Origin: Wenyingzhuangia heitensis
Lineage (GTDB): Bacteria > Bacteroidota > Bacteroidia > Flavobacteriales > Flavobacteriaceae
Length of the DNA: 64,000 nt
NCBI RefSeq assembly: GCF_011762155.1
Contig: NZ_JAASQL010000004.1
Span: 186,001 to 250,000 of the forward strand
Direction: 5' to 3'
This document shows, one piece after another, positions 45,520 through 52,226 of the stretch. How positions within the stretch are numbered: the stretch's first letter is position 1; each line of letters begins with the position of its first letter. Below the pieces are notes generated by a model that saw only the letters and a list, made by a program, of their open reading frames with translations, was not told where the DNA came from and made no database searches. The position numbers were made by a program, and so were the translations under genes.

Positions 45520-47034
45520 CTACTTGTATATAGAGTAATTTTTATTACTGTATATTAATTTGTTTTTGTTGATGAACAGGTTTGGCAATGTATCAGTATT
45601 TTTAGTAATAATATAATCATACTCCCAGTTTTTGTAAACATTAGGTTTGATATTGATGTATTTATCTTTAAGAATGGAATATCCTTTTCTGTGAGTAAAT
45701 GCAAGAGGAAGGTTAGAACCAGAACTGCCTAACATTAAAATTTTAGCATTTTTAGAAATATGTAAACTATCTAATGTTAAATAACTATTATAAAATATTT
45801 GTTGGTTAATGGTATATGTTTTGTTTTTTCTTAGAGATGTGTCTGCATAATTTATGGCAAAGCATAACACAACAGCTGCAAAACCATAAGAAATAATCTT
45901 CTTTTTTATTAGGGGTTCTAAAATAGATTTATTTTTAGAAGCAAGAATTAATAAAAAATATAAAATAACAGGGAAAAAAGTATCTAAGATGTAATAATCA
46001 TGATACGCAAACTGTGTCATTCCAATAATAAAAAATAAAGAACAGCCCAGTAATGAAATAACAATATGTGTTAGTAAATAATTGTTTTTGATTTTTATAA
46101 ATAGTCCTTTTTTGTGTTTTATAATAAAAAGGAGTGCTTTGACAAAAATGACAAAATGAATAAGCGTACCGTAGTACCAACTTTTGTGAGTAATAATTCT
46201 TAAGAATATTGTTTTTAGTTGTGTGAAGTTTTTAGGGTAATTAGGGGAACTTAAAAATATAGAACCATAATTATAACCTAAATATTTGTTGTACGTAAAG
46301 TAACATAGTACTATTAATATGGCTAAAAAGACAATAACCAATTCTTTTAAATAGACCTTACGGGTATAAATAGCATAAATAATAGTAGTAGAAGTGTAAG
46401 AAATTAAAAAGATTAAAAAAGTAAATCTCATTAAAGAACTAAGTGTTAAAAAAAGGATTGAAAGAAAAAAGGATTGAATATTTTTAGTGTTGTAATAAAG
46501 AGATAAATAGTAATTACTAATAAAAAAAAGAGAAAGAGCTACTGGCGATGCTAAAAAACTATTGGCATAAAAAGCGTAGGACGGTACTGTAAAACAAAAT
46601 AAAATAGTAGCACTTGCAATTAAAATAGATTGTGTTAACTTGAGTGCTGTTTTAAATAAAAAAAAGAGACCTATAAGGCTAATAAGTAACGTGTAGAACC
46701 TATAAATAAAAGGCGAATAGGTATTGAACACCTTCATTAGTATTGCAACATTAAATTCGTTTATAGGAAAATCTAATGCTGTAATTCCTATTAACTTATG
46801 ATCCGTATAACTCCAATAACTAAGAGATGTGTTTTTTTTAGGTCCAAATTGAGGATTCAAACAATAAGTTTCTGGCGTAAAGAAATTAGAAAAATCATTT
46901 CTAATAAAGTTTAAAGAAACAGCATAATAATCAGTCATTCCAGATACATGTCTACCGTTAGGAGGTGTGGTCATTTGAAATGAATAATAAAAAACACTTA
47001 AGCTAATTACAATAATAAAATAGTATTTATACAT
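45520..47034 (-). CDS. GT-C-like multi-pass membrane protein
   Basis: 504 residues. N-terminal membrane segment, then a loop with [20 protein letters not shown] (acidic DYY near residue 36, like the first loop of GT-C glycosyltransferases) and about ten more membrane segments to residue 405, followed by a small soluble C-terminal domain. Probably uses a lipid-linked sugar donor at the periplasmic face. It is 8 nt downstream of a GT2 gene, an operon that fits polysaccharide or glycoprotein sugar transfer. Family assignment is inference. Confidence 0.6.
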   Translation of the reverse strand: MYKYYFIIVISLSVFYYSFQMTTPPNGRHVSGMTDYYAVSLNFIRNDFSNFFTPETYCLNPQFGPKKNTSLSYWSYTDHKLIGITALDFPINEFNVAILMKVFNTYSPFIYRFYTLLISLIGLFFLFKTALKLTQSILIASATILFCFTVPSYAFYANSFLASPVALSLFFISNYYLSLYYNTKNIQSFFLSILFLTLSSLMRFTFLIFLISYTSTTIIYAIYTRKVYLKELVIVFLAILIVLCYFTYNKYLGYNYGSIFLSSPNYPKNFTQLKTIFLRIITHKSWYYGTLIHFVIFVKALLFIIKHKKGLFIKIKNNYLLTHIVISLLGCSLFFIIGMTQFAYHDYYILDTFFPVILYFLLILASKNKSILEPLIKKKIISYGFAAVVLCFAINYADTSLRKNKTYTINQQIFYNSYLTLDSLHISKNAKILMLGSSGSNLPLAFTHRKGYSILKDKYINIKPNVYKNWEYDYIITKNTDTLPNLFINKNKLIYSNKNYSIYK

Positions 47035-47042
47035 AAGTTTTT

Positions 47043-48023
47043 TTACTTAAAAGTTTGTTTATTCTTTACAAAATAATCCCAAACAATGCTTTTAAAATAG
47101 AAATAATTTTTTTGTTGATGTGTATCTCTTTTACGATACATTTTGTGGAAATTAGTATAAAAAGATCCATGTGCTTTTAATACGCTCCAAAAATGCAAAG
47201 GTTGTCCTAAAAATAAAAATCGAACACCAGCAACACCATCTAAAACCATTCTAGTAAAAATAATCGGAAAAAGTTTGTTAGCGGGAAGGTTTTTAACCAA
47301 AGTAAACAAAGAATTTCTAAAATTTAAATATGTTTTAAAAGGGTTGGTGTTTTTTAAAGTAGCACCTCCTACATGATATACAGTACTTTCTGAAATACAA
47401 TCAACTGGTATGCCTTTGTTTTGTGCTCTCCAACACAAATCTATTTCTTCGTAATGTGCAAAAAAGTCTTCATCAAAACCGTTTAACAGTTTAAAATCGT
47501 TGTTTTTAATAAATAAACAAGCACCTGAAGCCCAAAATATAGAAGAAGATTTGTATTGATTTTTATCTTCTTCAATACTATCAAAAATTCTTCCTCTACA
47601 ATAAGCATATCCGTATTTGTCTATAAATCCTCCAGCAGCTCCTGCATACTCAAATTTGTTTTTGTTTTTAATATCTAAAATTTTAGGCTGAACAATACCT
47701 GCGTTTTTATTTGTTTTGTAATGAGCAATAATAGGACTTAGCCAATTTTCGGTAACTTCAATATCAGAATTTAACAAACCTATAATATCTTCATCAACTT
47801 GTTGCAAAGCTAAATTATATCCTTTGGCAAAACCTTCATTTTTAAGGTTTTTAAGAACTGTAATTTCTGGAAAATGTTCCTTGATATATGCCACAGAAGT
47901 ATCGCTAGATGCGTTGTCTGCAACATAAATTTCTGCTTCGAAACTATGTTTTACCAAAATGGGTAAAAATTGTTCTAAAAGAGCTTTTCCGTTCCAATTT
48001 AAAATAACAAGCGCAATATTCAT
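47043..48023 (-). CDS. glycosyltransferase family 2
   Basis: 326 residues. GT-A fold: ALVILNWNGKALLEQFLP start, EIYVADNASSD, the metal-binding-like LLNSDIEVTENW near 83-94, and a late GFDEDFFAHYEEIDLCWRAQ (acceptor/base region) as in rhamnosyltransferase-type enzymes. Its ATG shares one base with the upstream gene's stop (48023), so co-expressed. Confidence 0.9.
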   Translation of the reverse strand: MNIALVILNWNGKALLEQFLPILVKHSFEAEIYVADNASSDTSVAYIKEHFPEITVLKNLKNEGFAKGYNLALQQVDEDIIGLLNSDIEVTENWLSPIIAHYKTNKNAGIVQPKILDIKNKNKFEYAGAAGGFIDKYGYAYCRGRIFDSIEEDKNQYKSSSIFWASGACLFIKNNDFKLLNGFDEDFFAHYEEIDLCWRAQNKGIPVDCISESTVYHVGGATLKNTNPFKTYLNFRNSLFTLVKNLPANKLFPIIFTRMVLDGVAGVRFLFLGQPLHFWSVLKAHGSFYTNFHKMYRKRDTHQQKNYFYFKSIVWDYFVKNKQTFK

Positions 48024-48469
48024 TATGGGTTGTAATTAGGAATGTCTTTTAAAAAAACATATTGTTGATTCTTAAAATCCATTTGGCAAAAGTAATGCTC
48101 TAATCCGTTTGTCACAATTAAATAGTTGGCATTTAATTTTAAATTATACCTGGCAATTTGGTCAAAGGTGTTTTGTGTAATTTTAACATCCATAGCCTTA
48201 CATTCTACAATAATTTCAGGAGTTCCTAATGTATTGTATATTAAAATATCTGTTCTTTTTTTAGTATTGTTTAAAATTAATTCTTTTTCTAAAACAGTTA
48301 ACGATGCTGGGTAATTTTTATAACAAATTAAATAGTTAGCAAAGTGTTGTCTCACCCATTCTTCGGGAGTTAGCAGAATGTCTTTTTTTCTAAAAGGGTC
48401 AAAAATAAACAGCTTATTTTCTTTACTTTTGATTTTTAATTCAACATCTGGAAGATTTAATTTTTGCAT
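48023..48469 (-). CDS. HsdR N-terminal-like (PD-(D/E)XK fold) protein
   Basis: 148 residues from ATG 48469; a TTG two codons upstream is less likely. It matches the type I restriction R-subunit N-terminal domain: RTDILIYNTLGTPEIIVECKAMDVKIT gives the D...ExK nuclease motif, preceded by RKKDILLTPEEWVRQHFANYL. No helicase part, no HsdM/HsdS genes. Such stand-alone proteins occur beside holA in this phylum, as here (divergent, 51 nt). DNA role likely, restriction unlikely. Confidence 0.8.
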   Translation of the reverse strand: MQKLNLPDVELKIKSKENKLFIFDPFRKKDILLTPEEWVRQHFANYLICYKNYPASLTVLEKELILNNTKKRTDILIYNTLGTPEIIVECKAMDVKITQNTFDQIARYNLKLNANYLIVTNGLEHYFCQMDFKNQQYVFLKDIPNYNP

Positions 48470-48520
48470 GCTCAAAAATAAGCAATCTTTCTTAGCAATA
48501 TAGATCCAAGTACAGTAAAA

Positions 48521-49525
48521 ATGGCAGAAGTAAAACAGTTGGTTACCGATATAAAAAATGGAAATATAAAACCTATTTATTTTTTAATGGGTGAGGAGCC
48601 ATATTATATTGATAAAATAGCTGATTTTATAGAGGATACAATTCTAACAGAAGACGAAAAAGGATTTAATCAAACCATTGTTTATGGTAGAGATGTAAGT
48701 ATTGATGATATTGTGGGGCAGGCTAAACAATATCCTATGATGTCTGAAAAAACAGTGGTAATTGTAAAAGAAGCCCAAGACTTGTCTCGCACCATAGAAA
48801 ACTTGGCAACCTACGCAGAAAAACCTTTAGAAAGTACTGTATTGGTAATTTGTTACAAATACAAAACCTTAGATAAACGTAAAAAATTAATAAAAACAAT
48901 AAACAAATCAGGAGTTGTTTTTGAATCTAAAAAATTATACGAAAATCAAGTAGGAGATTGGATTTCGGGAGTCTTAAAAGGAAAAAAATACCAAATAGAA
49001 CCCAAAGCAACTCAAATGTTGGTAGAGTTTTTAGGAACCAATTTGAGTAAAATTAGCAACGAACTAGATAAGCTAATGCTAATTTTACCACAACAAACAA
49101 GCATTACTCCCAAACATATAGAAGAGAATATTGGTATTAGTAAAGATTACAATATTTTTGAATTGCGAAAAGCAATAGGAAAAAAAGAAATTCTTAAGTG
49201 CAATCAAATCATTACTTATTTTTCTGAAAACCCAAAGAGCAACCCTTTGGTTATGACAATTTCTTTAATTAATAGTTATTTTACCCAATTATTAATGTAT
49301 CATGGTTTAAAAGATAAATCAAAAGGAAATGTAGCCAAGGCCTTACGTGTCAATCCTTATTTTGTTGATGATTATGTGGTGGCAGCCAAACATTATCCAA
49401 TGCGAAAAGTTTCTCAAGTTATAGCGCTATTAAGAGAAGCCGATGTAAAAAGCAAAGGAGTAGGAGCAGCAAACACATCCGACAGTGATTTGTTAAAAGA
49501 ATTGTTGTTTAAAATATTACACTAA
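48521..49525 (+). CDS. holA: DNA polymerase III delta subunit
   Basis: 334 residues. Clamp-loader wrench subunit: N-terminal IKPIYFLMGEEPYYIDKIADFI with the AAA+-like fold lacking a P-loop, GRDVSIDDIVGQAKQYPMMSEK, VILPQQTS-region, FELRKAIGKKEILKC, and C-terminal helical LREADVKSKGVGA... ending DLLKELLFKI. Opens the beta sliding clamp. Single gene. Confidence 0.92.
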   Translation: MAEVKQLVTDIKNGNIKPIYFLMGEEPYYIDKIADFIEDTILTEDEKGFNQTIVYGRDVSIDDIVGQAKQYPMMSEKTVVIVKEAQDLSRTIENLATYAEKPLESTVLVICYKYKTLDKRKKLIKTINKSGVVFESKKLYENQVGDWISGVLKGKKYQIEPKATQMLVEFLGTNLSKISNELDKLMLILPQQTSITPKHIEENIGISKDYNIFELRKAIGKKEILKCNQIITYFSENPKSNPLVMTISLINSYFTQLLMYHGLKDKSKGNVAKALRVNPYFVDDYVVAAKHYPMRKVSQVIALLREADVKSKGVGAANTSDSDLLKELLFKILH

Positions 49526-49577
49526 ACATCAATTTGTAACCTTAACAACGACAAGTTTTAATATCTAAATAAAGTTG

Positions 49578-49585
49578 TACTTTTG
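49578..49585 (+). promoter_or_regulatory. -7 box of grpE-dnaJ
   Basis: TACTTTTG about 93 nt before the grpE ATG; the resulting leader contains two inverted repeats. Confidence 0.45.
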
Positions 49586-49601
49586 CAACGTTTTAAAAAA
49601 G

Positions 49602-49616
49602 ATGTCAATTTGACAT
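49602..49616. promoter_or_regulatory. perfect palindrome in the grpE leader
   Basis: ATGTCAATTTGACAT (7-bp arms around a central T), about 10 nt after the predicted transcription start. Its position fits a repressor operator of this heat-shock operon. A hairpin TGGCAAA-TCT-TTTGCCA follows at 49628-49644. It is not a CIRCE element. Confidence 0.5.
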
Positions 49617-49678
49617 TTTACTACAATTGGCAAATCTTTTGCCATAGGAACAACAAACATTATTGATAATTAGTTACC

Positions 49679-50242
49679 ATGAGTAAGAAAGAAGATATTC
49701 AACAAGAAGAAAAAGCAGTAGAAGAACAAGTAACTGCAGAACAGGTAGAAGAAACTGTTGAAACAGCTGAAAACGATGCGCAAGAGGTAAAAGAAGAACC
49801 TTCTGCAGATGTATTAATTCAGGCAGAAAAAGATAAATACTTACGTTTGTTTGCTGAGTTTGAAAACTATAAAAAAAGAACCTCTAAAGAACGTATAGAG
49901 TTGTTTAAAACTGCAGGAAAAGATATCATTGTTTCCTTATTACCTGTTGTAGATGATTTTGACAGAGGAATGGTTGAAATTTCTAAAAGTGAAAACGAAG
50001 AGTTGATCAAAGGAATTTCTTTAATTCAAGATAAGTTAGTTAAAACTTTAGAACAAAAAGGATTGACATTGGTAGAAGTAAATCAAGGAGATGTTTTTGA
50101 TGCAGATACTCAAGAAGCAATTACACAAATACCTGCTCCAACTGAAGACTTAAAAGGAAAAGTAATTGACGTGATTGAAAAAGGATACAAATTAGGAGAT
50201 ACTATTATTCGTTTCCCCAAAGTAGTAATAGGACAATCATAA
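49679..50242 (+). CDS. grpE: nucleotide exchange factor GrpE
   Basis: 187 residues. Acidic N-terminal tail (residues 1-40), coiled-coil IQAEKDKYLRLFAEFENYKKR, helices RIELFKTAGKDIIVSLLPVVDDFDRG, then beta domain with DTQEAITQIPAP and KVIDVIEKGYKLGDTIIRFPKVVIG. It releases ADP from DnaK. Upstream of dnaJ, separated by an 86-nt repeat-bearing spacer; dnaK is not in the window. Confidence 0.95.
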   Translation: MSKKEDIQQEEKAVEEQVTAEQVEETVETAENDAQEVKEEPSADVLIQAEKDKYLRLFAEFENYKKRTSKERIELFKTAGKDIIVSLLPVVDDFDRGMVEISKSENEELIKGISLIQDKLVKTLEQKGLTLVEVNQGDVFDADTQEAITQIPAPTEDLKGKVIDVIEKGYKLGDTIIRFPKVVIGQS

Positions 50243-50245
50243 AAA

Positions 50246-50312
50246 TATACAATTAACAATATACAATTAACAAGTACTAATTGAGCCAATGCCAATTGTT
50301 ACTTGTTAATTG
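50246..50312. repeat. tandem plus inverted repeat between grpE and dnaJ
   Basis: TATACAATTAACAA occurs twice exactly in tandem (50246-50259, 50260-50273). Its extension (50264-50283) pairs with 50293-50312 at 18 of 20 positions around a 9-nt loop. Confidence 0.7.
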
Positions 50313-50328
50313 CTAATTGAACAAAGAT

Positions 50329-51465
50329 ATGGCAAAACAAGATTTTTACGAGGTATTAGGAATATCTAAAGGAGCATCTGCTGCAGAGATTAAGAAAGGA
50401 TATCGTAAAATGGCAGTAAAATATCACCCAGATAAAAATCCGGGAGATACAGAAGCAGAAGAAAAATTTAAGCAAGCTGCAGAAGCATATGAAGTTCTTA
50501 GTGATGAGAACAAAAAAGCAAGATACGATCAATACGGACATCAAGCCTTTGAAGGAGGCCAAGGAGGTGGCGGTAGAGGTGGTTTTGGAGGTATGGACAT
50601 GGATGACATCTTTAGCCAATTTGGAGACATTTTTGGTGGTGGTGGCTTTGGCGGTGGCTTTGGAGGAGGTCAACGTGGAGGCGGACGTAGAGGTATGGTA
50701 AAAGGTACCAATATGCGTATTCGTGTAAAACTTACTTTAGAAGAAATTGCCAACGGAGTAGATAAAAAAATCAAAGTCCGTAGAAAAAAACAAGCCAAAG
50801 GAGTTACTTACTCTACTTGTACCACTTGTAATGGAGCAGGGCAAGTAATGCAAGTGACCAATACAATATTAGGTAGAATGCAAACAGCTGCTACATGTAA
50901 TGCGTGTGGTGGAGCAGGAGAAACAATAAAGAACAAACCATCAGGAGCAGATGCTCAAGGACTGATTGTAGAAGAAGAAACGGTAACCATTAATATTCCT
51001 GCAGGAGTTACAGATGGTGTACAGTTAAAAGTATCTGGAAAAGGAAACGAAGCTCCAGGTAACAATTCTATAGCAGGAGATTTATTAGTATTGGTAGAAG
51101 AAGTCCCTCACGAGACTTTAAAAAGAGAAGGAGTAAATTTACATTACGATTTATATGTAAGTTTCCCAGAAGCCGTATTAGGAGTAAGTAAAGAAATAGA
51201 AACTGTATCCGGAAAAGTTAAAATTAAGATAGAAGCAGGAACTCAATCTGGTAAAATTTTAAGACTAAAAGGAAAAGGTTTACCAAGCCTAGAAAGATAT
51301 GGTTCTGGAGATTTAATGGTACACATAAATATATGGACTCCACAAGAGTTAAATAAAGAACAAGTAAAGTTTTTTGAATCTAACTTAGAAGAGGATAACT
51401 TTAAGCCAAACCCAACAAAATCAGATAAATCATTTTTTGAAAAAGTTAAGGATATGTTCTCTTAA
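50329..51465 (+). CDS. dnaJ: chaperone DnaJ
   Basis: 378 residues from ATG 50329 ([11 protein letters not shown]); a TTG at 50317 is not needed. J domain with YHPDKNPGD (HPD motif near residue 33), Gly/Phe-rich linker with GGGGFGG runs (about 75-130), then the substrate-binding domain. Only two CxxCxGxG motifs are present (CTTCNGAG, CNACGGAG); the first and fourth zinc ligands of E. coli DnaJ are missing. C-terminal dimerisation part ends [10 protein letters not shown]. It delivers substrate to DnaK and stimulates its ATPase. Confidence 0.95.
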   Translation: MAKQDFYEVLGISKGASAAEIKKGYRKMAVKYHPDKNPGDTEAEEKFKQAAEAYEVLSDENKKARYDQYGHQAFEGGQGGGGRGGFGGMDMDDIFSQFGDIFGGGGFGGGFGGGQRGGGRRGMVKGTNMRIRVKLTLEEIANGVDKKIKVRRKKQAKGVTYSTCTTCNGAGQVMQVTNTILGRMQTAATCNACGGAGETIKNKPSGADAQGLIVEEETVTINIPAGVTDGVQLKVSGKGNEAPGNNSIAGDLLVLVEEVPHETLKREGVNLHYDLYVSFPEAVLGVSKEIETVSGKVKIKIEAGTQSGKILRLKGKGLPSLERYGSGDLMVHINIWTPQELNKEQVKFFESNLEEDNFKPNPTKSDKSFFEKVKDMFS

Positions 51466-51507
51466 AGATACAAATGTTAAGAAGTTGTAAAAAAAACATT
51501 TTTTTCT

Positions 51508-51537
51508 TTGTAACAACAAACAAACTTTATATCTTTG
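51508..51537 (+). promoter_or_regulatory. full-consensus promoter upstream of rnpB
   Basis: TTG (51508-51510), exactly 19 nt, TATCTTTG (51530-51537). The only full-consensus match I found on the plus strand. Predicted start about 51544. Confidence 0.65.
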
Positions 51538-51543
51538 AACCGT

Positions 51544-51615
51544 TGTGTTATTTATAACACACTTTTTCTTTTTCATAGCAATTTTTCCCACCTGGTTTAC
51601 TAGGTGGGTTTTTTT
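51544..51615 (+). ncRNA. candidate small RNA (hairpin plus terminator)
   Basis: Starts at the predicted transcription start with a hairpin TGTGTTA-TTTA-TAACACA (51544-51561), continues with a 25-nt pyrimidine-rich single strand and ends in CCCACCT / AGGTGGG (51587-51608) followed by T7. About 72 nt, no reading frame. It could instead be the leader of rnpB with read-through. The sequence alone cannot tell. Confidence 0.45.
51587..51615 (+). terminator. intrinsic terminator upstream of rnpB
   Basis: 7-bp GC-rich stem CCCACCT / AGGTGGG with T7; 30 nt before rnpB. Confidence 0.75.
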
Positions 51616-51638
51616 ATGGCAAAGATTAAAAGCTCATT

Positions 51639-51986
51639 AAAAAAGTAGGTGGTCTTATCGCTTTAGTGCTGAACTTGTTTCAGAACCTAAGAGGAAAGTC
51701 CGAGCACCATAGGACAGTATAGCGGATAACATCCGTCACTCAGAATAACTTTCTGGGGAGGACAAGTGCAACAGAAAGCAAGTACAGTTAGGCTGTAGTG
51801 AAACCAGGTAAACTCTATGCGGTGCAATGTCATGTATATTGGAGTCCTTTTAATTAGGTAAGAGTCGTTCGCTCAATTCCAAGGGGTAGACAGATTGAGA
51901 TTGTTGGTAACAGCAATACTAGATAAATGATAAGAACCTTAAACTTGTTTTAAGGTACAGAACTCGGCTTATAAACCTGCCTTTTT
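51639..51986 (+). ncRNA. rnpB: RNase P RNA
   Basis: Catalytic RNA that matures tRNA 5' ends, with protein RnpA. Seen: conserved P4 5' strand GAGGAAAGTCCGAGCA at 51691-51706 and its 3' partner ACAGAACTCGGCTTATAAA near 51956-51975; P1 formed by GTAGGT at the start (51645-51650) and ACCTGC near the end (51975-51980) with flanking A/T runs. About 348 nt, bacterial class A size. No -7 box directly precedes it. Confidence 0.93.
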
Positions 51987-52069
51987 AATGATTTTTAACA
52001 CAATTAAGTAAGTTTAGTTCTTAAACTTATGTACAATCAGATTACATAAAGTATTTAAAACTCTTTTTT

Positions 52070-52085
52070 TACGTATTTGTACGTA
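52070..52085. repeat. TACGTA double palindrome upstream of acnB
   Basis: TACGTATTTGTACGTA: two copies of the self-complementary hexamer 10 nt apart, about 140 nt before the acnB ATG. Possible regulator site; no further support. The rest of the 240-nt gap (51987-52226) shows nothing but the promoter-like box at 52180. Confidence 0.35.
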
Positions 52086-52179
52086 GAAAAATGTAGTAAA
52101 ATAATTGAAAATTTGTGAATTTGTTAAAAATATCTTTTTTGCTTAAAACAGTCTATTTAGGGCTTTTATAATGGTATCG

Positions 52180-52193
52180 ATATTTTGTATATT
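52180..52193 (+). promoter_or_regulatory. shared aconitase promoter motif (acnB copy)
   Basis: ATATTTTGTATATT, identical to 55156-55169 before the second aconitase, at nearly the same distance to the ATG (33 vs 34 nt after the motif). Confidence 0.5.
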
Positions 52194-52226
52194 GCCCCTC
52201 CAAAAACGAACAATTAAATTACTTCT

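Noticed and set aside
48023-48469. Restriction-modification locus suggested by the HsdR_N-like domain
   Set aside because: No helicase part, methyltransferase or specificity subunit nearby; neighbours are glycosyltransferases and holA.
49578-49679. CIRCE/HrcA operator before grpE
   Set aside because: The TTAGCACTC-N9-GAGTGCTAA pattern is absent; a different palindrome is present.
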